From Lutibacter sp. (GTDB lineage Bacteria > Bacteroidota > Bacteroidia > Flavobacteriales > Flavobacteriaceae), in NCBI GenBank assembly GCA_004195315.1, contig SDWL01000028.1, forward strand, positions 1 to 12,504: 12,504 nucleotides of DNA, written 5' to 3'. Every line of letters starts with the position of its first letter. Within the stretch, counting starts at the first letter, position 1. The notes beneath the pieces are model-generated. The model made no database searches. It saw nothing but the letters and a program-made list of their open reading frames with translations, and had not been told where the DNA came from. Position numbers and translations under genes: made by a program. Below are positions 6,023-12,504 of the stretch, piece by piece.

Positions 6023-8776
6023 ATGAAAAGAATAGTAATTGTAACTATTGTATGGCTATGCTGTACAATAAATGCTACTTCACAAACAGTAACTTCACTT
6101 AATGGAAATGTAGTTGACGCTACTTCAGAGAAAAATTTAGAAGGTGTTATTGTCAAAATTGAAAACACTTCCATTTTTGGAGAAACTAATAGTAATGGAG
6201 AATTTAACATTGAAAAAATTCCCATCGGAAATCAAATTATTCTAATCACTTTTGAAGGATTTAGTTCACAAAACATTCCAATAACCAGTATTGAAAATAA
6301 AACCTATAATTTAGGAACTATCTTTTTATATCCTTCTATAACGGAACTTCAAGAAACAAGTATTATATCTTTATCTGATGATGATTTGCTAGATGATGGA
6401 GATAGAAGCTCCGATTATATTGCTGGTTTATTCCAATCTTCAAAAGACACTTATTTAAGGGCTGCAGCGTTTAATTTTGGTCAGGCTTGGTTTAAAGTTC
6501 GTGGGTATGATTCAAGTTACGGAACCATTTCAATAAATGGCATTGAAATGAATAAATTATACGACGGAAGACCTCAGTGGAGCGATTGGGGAGGTTTAAA
6601 TGATGCATTTAGAAATCAGTATTTCACCAATGGATTATCACCTTCAGAGACTACTTTTGGAGGGGTTTTAGGAACTACTAATTTTAGTACAAGAGCTTCA
6701 GATTATCAGAAGGTATCAAAAGTATCATTGTCTGCAACTAATAAAAGCTACACAGGAAGAGTTATGGCAACCTATGCTACTGGAATGAATAAAAACAATT
6801 GGGCTTTTGTTGCTTCAGGTTCTCGTAGAATTGCTGATGAGGGTTATTTAGAAGGAACGTCTTACAATGCCTGGGCAGCTTTTTTAGCAGTTGAGAAGAA
6901 ACTAAATGCTTCTCATAGTTTAAATTTAACGGCGTTTATAGCTCCAAATAGAAGAGGGAAATCATCTCCAAATACTCAAGAAGTTTACGATTTAAAAGGA
7001 AACAAATACAATGCATATTGGGGTGAACAAGTAGGTGATAAAAGAAATTCAAGAATGAAAGAAATTGTAGAGCCAATTGTCATGTTAAGTCATTTTTACA
7101 AGAATGAAAAGATGTCTTTAAAAACAACAGTTGCCTATCAGTTTGGCCATATAGGAAATAGTCGTTTGGGGTATTTTAACGCTCCAAATCCAGATCCAAC
7201 CTATTGGAAATATTTACCAAGTAGTTATTTAAGATTTGATGATAATTTAGATTATGCTAATGCCTATTTAGCAGAACAAGAATTTTTAGACAATGGACAA
7301 TTAGATTGGAATGAATTGTATGAAGTAAATGCTAATAACGGTAATTCTTTGTATTATTTATATGAAGATCGCGTTGATGATACCCAAATTAGTTTTAATT
7401 CAATTTATAATTCAACTTTAATTAAAAACTTGAATTTAAGCACAGGTGTTTCTTTTCAAAACTTAACTTCAGAAAATTATGGCAATATGTTAGATTTATT
7501 AGGTGGAAATGGATTTGTAGATTTAGACCAATATGCTGAAGGCGAAGCCCAACAAAACGATTTAAATAATCCAAATAGAGTTGTGGGTGTAAATGATAAA
7601 TTTCAATATAATTACACAATTAAAGCTTCTGTTGTAGGTGCTTTTGCTCAATTACAATTCACAAAAAGAAAGTTGGATTACTTTGTTGGATTAAATTTTA
7701 AAAATACCAGTTATCAACGTGAAGGATTGTATCAAAACGGTACTTATTTAAATAACTCCTTTGGGAAAAGTGAAAAACTATCATTTTCAGATTTTAGTGG
7801 AAAAGGTGGTTTTACCTATAAATTTACAGGGCGTCATTTAGTAACTATAAACGGAGCATTTATTTCAAATTCACCAACCATTAGAAATGCTTTTTCAAAT
7901 TCAAGAGTGAATAATTTAATTACACCAGATTTAACAAGTGAAAAAATAATGACTAGTGATATAAGTTATATTTTTAGATCATCAAAAATTCAATCAAGAA
8001 TTACAGCATATTACACCAAATTTAGTGATGCCATTGAAACTTCTTTCTTTTTTGCTGAAGGATTACTAGGTGATCAAGCCGATTTTGTAAATGAAATTAT
8101 GACTGGTGTTGATAAAAAAAATATTGGAGCAGAATTAAGTTTTGATTACCAAGTTACGTCAACTATTAAATTGTTAGGAGCAGGTGGTTTTGGTCAGTTT
8201 ACGTACGATAATAATCCGCAATTGTACCTTCAATCTGAAAGTTTTACTGATGAAGATAGCGATTTTGGAATTGCATATTTAAAAGATTATCGTATTTCTG
8301 GAACACCACAAAGAGCCTATTCATTGGGTTTTGAATATCGTGATCCAAATTTTTGGTGGTTTCAGGCTAGTGCTAATTTTTTATCAAACAATTATTTAGA
8401 TATTTCTCCATTACTACGAACTGATAATTTTTATACAGATTCAGATGGTGTCCCTTTTGTGGATGATGAAACCGGAGTTGAAGCCTCTCAAGAGCAAGTG
8501 AATTCATTGTTAATACAAGAAAAATTTGATGATGCTTTTTTAGTAAATCTTGTTGGTGGGAAATCGTGGCTAATAAACCGTAATTATGCTGGTTTTTTTC
8601 TAGGAATCAACAATGTATTGGGAGAACTCTTTAAAACAGGTGGTTTTGAACAATCTAGAAATGCTAATTACCCTGAGCTTAAACAAGATAAACAATTAAA
8701 TAAACCCATTTTCGGACCAAAATATTGGTATGGAAACAATACGTCATTCTATTTAAATTTATATATAAGATTTTAA
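6023..8776 (+). CDS. TonB-dependent outer-membrane receptor with carboxypeptidase-like regulatory domain
   Basis: Numbering is from the ATG at 6017; I prefer the in-frame ATG at 6023, which gives the usual Met-Lys-Arg start of a signal peptide ending near Ala-Thr-Ser-Gln (20-23). A carboxypeptidase-like beta-sandwich follows at about 26-105 (Leu-Asn-Gly-Asn-Val-Val-Asp, then Gly-Glu-Phe-Asn-Ile). An acidic TonB-box-like linker lies at about 114-130. The plug domain spans roughly 131-235, with Phe-Lys-Val-Arg-Gly-Tyr-Asp, Ile-Asn-Gly-Ile-Glu-Met-Asn and Phe-Gly-Gly-Val-Leu-Gly-Thr. The rest is a beta-barrel rich in aromatic residues, ending in Tyr-Leu-Asn-Leu-Tyr-Ile-Arg-Phe, a normal terminal strand. 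Total 919 residues, usual for the class. Such receptors import bulky substrates across the outer membrane using TonB energy. The lipoprotein gene starts only 10 bases downstream, so the pair is one operon in SusCD-like order. No iron-siderophore marker is evident; the divergent secreted nuclease suggests a nucleic-acid-derived substrate. Confidence 0.92.
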   Translation: MKRIVIVTIVWLCCTINATSQTVTSLNGNVVDATSEKNLEGVIVKIENTSIFGETNSNGEFNIEKIPIGNQIILITFEGFSSQNIPITSIENKTYNLGTIFLYPSITELQETSIISLSDDDLLDDGDRSSDYIAGLFQSSKDTYLRAAAFNFGQAWFKVRGYDSSYGTISINGIEMNKLYDGRPQWSDWGGLNDAFRNQYFTNGLSPSETTFGGVLGTTNFSTRASDYQKVSKVSLSATNKSYTGRVMATYATGMNKNNWAFVASGSRRIADEGYLEGTSYNAWAAFLAVEKKLNASHSLNLTAFIAPNRRGKSSPNTQEVYDLKGNKYNAYWGEQVGDKRNSRMKEIVEPIVMLSHFYKNEKMSLKTTVAYQFGHIGNSRLGYFNAPNPDPTYWKYLPSSYLRFDDNLDYANAYLAEQEFLDNGQLDWNELYEVNANNGNSLYYLYEDRVDDTQISFNSIYNSTLIKNLNLSTGVSFQNLTSENYGNMLDLLGGNGFVDLDQYAEGEAQQNDLNNPNRVVGVNDKFQYNYTIKASVVGAFAQLQFTKRKLDYFVGLNFKNTSYQREGLYQNGTYLNNSFGKSEKLSFSDFSGKGGFTYKFTGRHLVTINGAFISNSPTIRNAFSNSRVNNLITPDLTSEKIMTSDISYIFRSSKIQSRITAYYTKFSDAIETSFFFAEGLLGDQADFVNEIMTGVDKKNIGAELSFDYQVTSTIKLLGAGGFGQFTYDNNPQLYLQSESFTDEDSDFGIAYLKDYRISGTPQRAYSLGFEYRDPNFWWFQASANFLSNNYLDISPLLRTDNFYTDSDGVPFVDDETGVEASQEQVNSLLIQEKFDDAFLVNLVGGKSWLINRNYAGFFLGINNVLGELFKTGGFEQSRNANYPELKQDKQLNKPIFGPKYWYGNNTSFYLNLYIRF

Positions 8777-8786
8777 AAAAAACGCT

Positions 8787-10859
8787 ATGAAAATTCAGAA
8801 TATTAAACAAAAAATAATAGGATTATTTCTATTAGTTAGCACCTTTTTAGGCTGTGTAAAAGACCAAGATTTCTCAACTCCAATAGTAGATTGTATTGAG
8901 CCAGAAATAACTGTAACTAACACCATTCAGCAAGTAAAAGACATGTACACTTTTGGTGGAGCAACGCTTATTGAAACTGATGTTATTATCGGAGGTTATG
9001 TGGTTTCTAGTGATAAATCGGGTAATATATACAAAACACTTTCCATTCAAGACAAACCTGAAAACCCGACTTCAGCAATTAAAATTTCAATTGACAAAAC
9101 TAATATGTATACAAAATATGATGTTGGACGTAAAGTTTATGTAAAGCTAAAAGGGTTGGCAGTTGGTTATAGTTTTGGAAGCATCCAAATTGGGCAAGCC
9201 GATGATACTGAATTGGCTAGAATTTCTGCTTTTGAAGTTAAAAATCACCTATTTCGGTCGTGTGAAGTTGCTGAAATTATTCCTAAAAAAGTAGCCATTT
9301 CAGAGTTGAATGAAAGTATGTTAGAAATGTTAATTGAAATTGAAAATGTGCAATTTAAAACAACTGATTTAGGATTGTCGTATGCAAATATTGACAATAC
9401 AACAACAGTAAATCGTGTATTAGAAAACTTTAATAGTAATTGCAATCTTGTGGATGAGGTTATTATTAGAAATAGCGGATTTTCTAAATTTAAAAATGAG
9501 TTAGTACCTGAAGGAAAAGGAAGTGTTGTAGCTGTTTTTGGTAATTTTTATGACGATTTTCAGTTGTATTTACGTGGTACTGATGATGTGAAATTTACAG
9601 ATGAACGATGTGATTATTCCAATGCATTAACGCCAACTATTACAATTTCAGAAGTAAGAGATTTATACCAAGGAACAATGGTTGAATTTGGAGTTGACAA
9701 TAATTATGTTATTGAAGGTTATGTTGTTTCTAGTGATGAAGATGGAAATTTCAAAGAAAAATTAGTAATTCAAGATGCTATTGAAAATCCAACTTCAGGC
9801 ATTCAAATTTTAGTTGAAAGCGATGCTGTTTTTGAAGATTATAATTTGGGCGATAAGGTTTTTGTAAAACTGGATAAATTGTATATGACAAAAAACGATG
9901 GAGTTTTAACTATTGGATTTCCAAATGGAAGTAAAATATCAAAAATTAATGCAGAAGAAATAAATCGTTTTATTTTCAATAGTGGAGAAAAATTTGAAAT
10001 TATTCCAACAGAGATTTTAATATCGGATGTGTTAAATACAAACTATGAAAATACTTTGGTGCGTGTTTTAAATGTGCAATTGGTTGAAAATGAATTAGGA
10101 AAAGCATTTGCTTTATTTACAGGAGATGACGATGGAACTAGAACGCTTGAAACGTGTAGTGAAACCACAAAACTATCTGTATTTACAGATGGCGATGCTA
10201 CTTTTTCAAATGAATTATTTCCAAAAGGACACGGTAAAATAACAGGAGTTTTAAGCGGAAATTTAGAAATTAGAACTATTGAAGATGTTCAGTTTACAGA
10301 GGATTTTGAAGTTTGTCCAATAATTATTCCTAAAATTATGATCACTGAAGTTGCTGATCCAAAAAATGATGTTTCAGCTCGTTTTGTGGAATTGTACAAT
10401 GCTGGCGATTCTGAAATAAATTTAACAGGTTGGAAACTACAAAAATATAATAGTGGCTCAACTTCCGTATCAAGTTCATCAGTTAGCTTATTGGGTGTTG
10501 TAATTCCAGATAATGGTTTTGTAATTATTGCTAATACGGGTTATAAAGCAGAAACTGTATTTAATGATATTCCAGAAATTGAATCCACTTATATTAACGG
10601 AAATGGTGATGACGTGTATGAATTGGTTGATAATACAGGAGTAACAATAGATGTTTTTGGAGTTATTGGAGAAGATGGAAATGGAGCTAATTGGGAATAC
10701 GTAAACGGAAGAGTAGTTAGAAATTTAGATGTTTTAGAACCAAATAAAACATTTACTGTTAGCGAATGGACAATTTATTCAGATGCTTCAAATAACTCAA
10801 TTACAAATCCAAATACACCACAAAATGCTCCAAATGATTTTAATCCGAGAATACGATAA
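8787..10859 (+). CDS. Surface lipoprotein with two DUF5689/OB-fold-like repeats and a lamin-tail domain
   Basis: The 690-residue protein opens with a lipoprotein signal ending Phe-Leu-Gly-Cys, so Cys23 should be lipidated. The next residues, Val-Lys-Asp-Gln-Asp, are charged and acidic like the export signals that place Bacteroidota lipoproteins on the cell surface. Two related halves follow (about 44-275 and 284-510), each with a Gly-Tyr-Val-Val-Ser-Ser-Asp strand, an Ile-Gln-Asp, a Pro-Thr-Ser loop and Val-Lys-Leu after Val-Tyr or Val-Phe. These match DUF5689, which I read as related to the OB-fold domains of extracellular nucleases such as YhcR. A lamin-tail (LTD) domain covers about 514-645: Ile-Thr-Glu-Val, Phe-Val-Glu-Leu-Tyr-Asn, Leu-Thr-Gly-Trp. 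It occupies the SusD position after the receptor but shows no SusD helical repeat features. Probable job: capture the ligand at the surface and deliver it to the receptor. DUF5689 and LTD are seen from sequence; nucleic-acid binding is inference. Confidence 0.85.
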   Translation: MKIQNIKQKIIGLFLLVSTFLGCVKDQDFSTPIVDCIEPEITVTNTIQQVKDMYTFGGATLIETDVIIGGYVVSSDKSGNIYKTLSIQDKPENPTSAIKISIDKTNMYTKYDVGRKVYVKLKGLAVGYSFGSIQIGQADDTELARISAFEVKNHLFRSCEVAEIIPKKVAISELNESMLEMLIEIENVQFKTTDLGLSYANIDNTTTVNRVLENFNSNCNLVDEVIIRNSGFSKFKNELVPEGKGSVVAVFGNFYDDFQLYLRGTDDVKFTDERCDYSNALTPTITISEVRDLYQGTMVEFGVDNNYVIEGYVVSSDEDGNFKEKLVIQDAIENPTSGIQILVESDAVFEDYNLGDKVFVKLDKLYMTKNDGVLTIGFPNGSKISKINAEEINRFIFNSGEKFEIIPTEILISDVLNTNYENTLVRVLNVQLVENELGKAFALFTGDDDGTRTLETCSETTKLSVFTDGDATFSNELFPKGHGKITGVLSGNLEIRTIEDVQFTEDFEVCPIIIPKIMITEVADPKNDVSARFVELYNAGDSEINLTGWKLQKYNSGSTSVSSSSVSLLGVVIPDNGFVIIANTGYKAETVFNDIPEIESTYINGNGDDVYELVDNTGVTIDVFGVIGEDGNGANWEYVNGRVVRNLDVLEPNKTFTVSEWTIYSDASNNSITNPNTPQNAPNDFNPRIR
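8916..10316 (+). repeat. Internal tandem duplication within the lipoprotein gene
   Basis: Codons for residues 44-275 and 284-510 encode the same domain twice. Aligned landmarks include Gln-Gln-Val-Lys-Asp-Met-Tyr with Ser-Glu-Val-Arg-Asp-Leu-Tyr, Gly-Tyr-Val-Val-Ser-Ser-Asp in both, Ser-Ile-Gln-Asp with Val-Ile-Gln-Asp, and Glu-Asn-Pro-Thr-Ser in both. The DNA has diverged, so the duplication is old and visible mainly in protein. Confidence 0.8.
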
Positions 10860-10879
10860 ATACTGATATTTGAACTGAA

Positions 10880-10916
10880 GTTGGTATTAAATTAAACCTT
10901 AATACCAACGTTTTTT
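10880..10916 (+). terminator. Rho-independent terminator of the receptor-lipoprotein operon, overlapping the helicase 3' end
   Basis: A perfect 11-base inverted repeat, GTTGGTATTAA (10880-10890) and TTAATACCAAC (10899-10909), flanks an 8-base loop and is followed by G and six Ts (10911-10916). It begins 20 bases after the lipoprotein stop, so it ends the plus-strand operon. The right arm and T-run are the last codons of the convergent helicase gene (Lys-Lys-Arg-Trp-Tyr-stop). On the minus strand the stem is not followed by a T-run, so it is chiefly a plus-strand terminator. Confidence 0.85.
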
Positions 10917-12134
10917 ATTCTTTTTAGACCCAGCCGATTTTCTGTTTTTCTTAGGTCCGTTTTCCTTATTAATATAAACTTCTGGTTTGGCGTTTGGATC
11001 TAATGGATAAGGATGCTCTTTTTCTACCGGAATTTTTGCGTCTATTAACTTTTGGATAGAATCTATATATAATTTTTCATCTGCAGCGCAAAAAGAGTAG
11101 GAGTTACCAGTTAAACCAGCTCTACCTGTTCTACCAATTCTATGAATATAGGTTTCAGGAATATTAGGTATATCAAAATTTATAACCGCATCTAAATTAC
11201 TTATGTCAATTCCACGTGATGCAACGTCAGTAGCAATTAAAATATTAATTTGTTTATCTTTAAATTTATTTAAGGCTTCTTCTCTTCCGCTTTGGACCTT
11301 ATCTCCATGAATACTATCTACTTTATAGCCGTTTTTCTTCAACATTTTCTCCAACTTATCAACTCCAAATTTTGTACGTCTAAAAATAAGGATATCTCCT
11401 TTTATTGTGTTTCTTAACAAGTGCAAACACAATTCCATTTTTTTAGTTTTAGGAACGTAATACAAGGCTTGATTTACAGTTTCAGCAGTAGAAGATTTTG
11501 GCGTTACATCAATTGTTTCGGGATTATTTAATATCGTATTTGCCAACTCTACTACTTTTGCAGGCATTGTTGCAGAAAACAATAATATTTGTTTAGTTTT
11601 AGGGCATAAACGTTCTATTTTTTTAACATCATCAATAAATCCCATATCCAACATTAAATCAGCTTCATCTAAAACCAATGTTTCAATAAAACTCAAATTT
11701 ACACATTCTTGTTTGTGTAAATCTAACAATCTGCCTGGTGTAGCAATTAAAATATCGACTCCTTTTTTTAAAACATCTTTCTGTGGTTCTATAGAAGTTC
11801 CTCCAAATAAAACAGTAGTTTTTAAATTAGTGTATTTACCATATGCTTTAAAATTTTCTTCAATTTGAATTGCTAATTCACGAGTAGGGCTTATTATTAA
11901 GGCTCTTATTTTTTTTGCTTTCTTCCCAGCATCTTGTTTGTCAAACAACAATTGTAAAATTGGTAATGCAAAAGCAGCAGTTTTTCCAGTTCCCGTTTGT
12001 GCTGATGCAATTACATCTTTTTTAGCCATTACCAAGGGAATGGTTTGCTCTTGAACAGGTGTCGCTATCTCGTAGTTTTTTTCTGAAATTGCTCTTAAAA
12101 TAGGTTTGTTTAATTGTAAGTCTTTAAATTGCAT
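10899..12134 (-). CDS. DEAD-box ATP-dependent RNA helicase, RhlE type
   Basis: The 411-residue protein carries the full DEAD-box motif set. They are the Q motif (Phe3 and Ala-Thr-Pro-Val-Gln-Glu-Gln at 24-30), motif I Ala-Gln-Thr-Gly-Thr-Gly-Lys-Thr at 45-52, Ia Pro-Thr-Arg-Glu-Leu at 83-87, GG at 111-112, Ib Thr-Pro-Gly-Arg at 132-135, II Asp-Glu-Ala-Asp at 156-159, III Ser-Ala-Thr at 187-189, V Asp-Val-Ala-Ser-Arg-Gly-Ile-Asp at 303-310 and VI His-Arg-Ile-Gly-Arg-Thr-Gly-Arg at 331-338. It unwinds short RNA duplexes in the cytoplasm; relatives serve ribosome assembly, RNA decay and growth in the cold. The tail from about 380 is Lys/Asn-rich and basic, as in RhlE proteins, and ends Lys-Lys-Arg-Trp-Tyr. 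Flavobacteria often carry several paralogues, so the exact orthologue is uncertain. It stands alone on its strand and converges on the lipoprotein gene. A TAnnTTTG element lies about 27 bases upstream of the start. Confidence 0.94.
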   Translation of the reverse strand: MQFKDLQLNKPILRAISEKNYEIATPVQEQTIPLVMAKKDVIASAQTGTGKTAAFALPILQLLFDKQDAGKKAKKIRALIISPTRELAIQIEENFKAYGKYTNLKTTVLFGGTSIEPQKDVLKKGVDILIATPGRLLDLHKQECVNLSFIETLVLDEADLMLDMGFIDDVKKIERLCPKTKQILLFSATMPAKVVELANTILNNPETIDVTPKSSTAETVNQALYYVPKTKKMELCLHLLRNTIKGDILIFRRTKFGVDKLEKMLKKNGYKVDSIHGDKVQSGREEALNKFKDKQINILIATDVASRGIDISNLDAVINFDIPNIPETYIHRIGRTGRAGLTGNSYSFCAADEKLYIDSIQKLIDAKIPVEKEHPYPLDPNAKPEVYINKENGPKKNRKSAGSKKNKKRWY

Positions 12135-12160
12135 GTGTATTGTTTAAAACAAGATTTTTG

Positions 12161-12168
12161 CAAAGATA
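12161..12168 (-). promoter_or_regulatory. -7 promoter element for the RNA helicase gene
   Basis: Read on the minus strand these bases are TATCTTTG, an exact TAnnTTTG match. The transcription start would fall about 20 bases before the ATG at 12134, a normal leader length. A clear TTG at -33 is not seen. Confidence 0.6.
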
Positions 12169-12209
12169 CATTTATTATAAGCACTAATTTTAGGTAACTA
12201 AACCGTAAT

Positions 12210-12217
12210 TAACTTTG
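12210..12217 (+). promoter_or_regulatory. Plus-strand -7 promoter element, divergent from the helicase promoter
   Basis: TAACTTTG is an exact TAnnTTTG match on the plus strand, and TTTTAG at about -33 is close to the usual TTTG. It would start a transcript near 12224, about 30 bases before the ATG at 12254. No intact long gene follows inside the window. Confidence 0.4.
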
Positions 12218-12253
12218 TGAGATTTAAATATTAAACAATATATTATACACAAA

Positions 12254-12471
12254 ATGAATACTAGAATAATAAAAGCAAGCCTTTCTTCACTATTTTTATT
12301 TAAAATTAGATCATTCTAATCTTTTTACAAGCGGGAAAAATGAAGTCGATTGGTTCTCAAAATTTTTAACTTTTGCAAAATGATTATTCTGAAGATAGAG
12401 GAGCGATTTTGGAAAATATTGAAGGAGATAATAAACGGATTAATAATCCTGTTTTGATATTGAAGATATAA
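12254..12471 (+). pseudogene. Possible broken small gene in three reading-frame pieces
   Basis: From the ATG at 12254 a frame runs only 21 codons and looks like the start of a signal peptide (Met-Asn-Thr-Arg-Ile-Ile-Lys, then Ser-Leu-Ser-Ser-Leu-Phe-Leu-Phe). A second frame (12273-12383) then reads sensibly, including Gly-Lys-Asn-Glu-Val-Asp-Trp-Phe-Ser-Lys-Phe. A third (12370-12471) includes Tyr-Ser-Glu-Asp-Arg-Gly-Ala-Ile-Leu-Glu-Asn-Ile-Glu-Gly-Asp-Asn. Each join would need one base removed, and both fall at homopolymers (the T-run at 12292-12296 and the A-run at 12377-12380), so sequencing error or true decay would both explain it. I recognise no family, and short open stretches do occur by chance in AT-rich DNA. 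Confidence 0.25.
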
Positions 12472-12485
12472 CTGCTGTTTAGTTG

Positions 12486-12504
12486 CTGTCTCTTATACAC
12501 ATCT
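12486..12504 (-). other. Tn5/Nextera mosaic-end adapter (library artefact), inverted copy
   Basis: The last 19 bases, CTGTCTCTTATACACATCT, are the exact reverse complement of the first 19. This is the arrangement expected for a fragment carrying transposase adapters at both ends, so the right boundary of the window is artificial. Confidence 0.98.

Larger units (their letters stand above)
12135..12485. other. Region without an intact gene upstream of the RNA helicase
   Basis: About 350 genomic bases between the helicase start and the adapter. Apart from the two divergent promoter-like elements and the doubtful gene remains listed separately, I see no RNA gene, long inverted repeat or repeat array here. 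Confidence 0.7.

Noticed and set aside
8953..9144. Plus-strand frame inside the lipoprotein gene
   Set aside because: It lies wholly within a well-supported gene in another frame with no leader or motif.
20..12485. CRISPR array, tRNA or rRNA genes, insertion sequences, phage genes
   Set aside because: No regularly spaced repeats, cloverleaf-like sequences, rRNA motifs or transposase/integrase genes were seen.
1..12504. Terminal inverted repeats suggesting a 12.5 kb transposon
   Set aside because: The repeats are exactly the engineered Tn5 mosaic end used in sequencing libraries, and no transposase gene is present.

Overview
The window reads as a piece of a low-GC Bacteroidota chromosome, most likely a marine or aquatic member of the Flavobacteriaceae. 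The clues are AT-rich, A-rich leaders without clear Shine-Dalgarno sequences, TAnnTTTG-type -7 promoter elements, a TonB-dependent receptor with a carboxypeptidase-like N-terminal domain, a DUF5689-type lipoprotein, and GTCA-starting palindromic repeat remnants of a kind common in this group. The two extreme ends are not biological. Bases 1-19 and 12486-12504 are the 19-base Tn5/Nextera mosaic end in inverted orientation, so the fragment is one tagmentation product or an untrimmed contig, and only 20-12485 is genomic.

Layout: (1) 20-282, minus strand, the 5' part of a small unrecognised protein cut by the adapter. (2) 362-2379, minus strand, a two-gene NfeD-flotillin membrane operon ending near a hairpin at 305-332. 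(3) 2572-4724, plus strand, an OsmC-family thiol peroxidase-like protein followed by RecJ, behind a TAAATTTG promoter element. (4) 4725-4851, a convergent intergenic gap holding two degenerate palindromic repeat units. (5) 4852-10859, a divergent block: a secreted endonuclease/exonuclease/phosphatase-family (EEP) enzyme on the minus strand, facing away from a TonB-dependent receptor and a surface-type lipoprotein with two DUF5689/OB-fold-like repeats plus a lamin-tail domain. (6) A strong terminator at 10880-10916 whose right arm lies inside the end of the next gene. (7) 10899-12134, minus strand, a RhlE-type DEAD-box RNA helicase. (8) 12135-12485, no intact gene: two divergent promoter-like elements and possible remains of a broken small gene.

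The part most worth attention is block 5. The domains it encodes (EEP nuclease, OB-fold-like, lamin tail) are the ones fused in single extracellular nucleases of the ExeM type in Gammaproteobacteria. Here they are split between a secreted enzyme and a lipoprotein paired with an outer-membrane TonB-dependent transporter. I infer a SusCD-like system that captures and imports extracellular DNA or its breakdown products (or another phosphodiester substrate), perhaps for phosphorus or nucleosides. This is a hypothesis from domains and gene order; nothing in the sequence proves the substrate. The remaining genes are ordinary housekeeping or stress genes.
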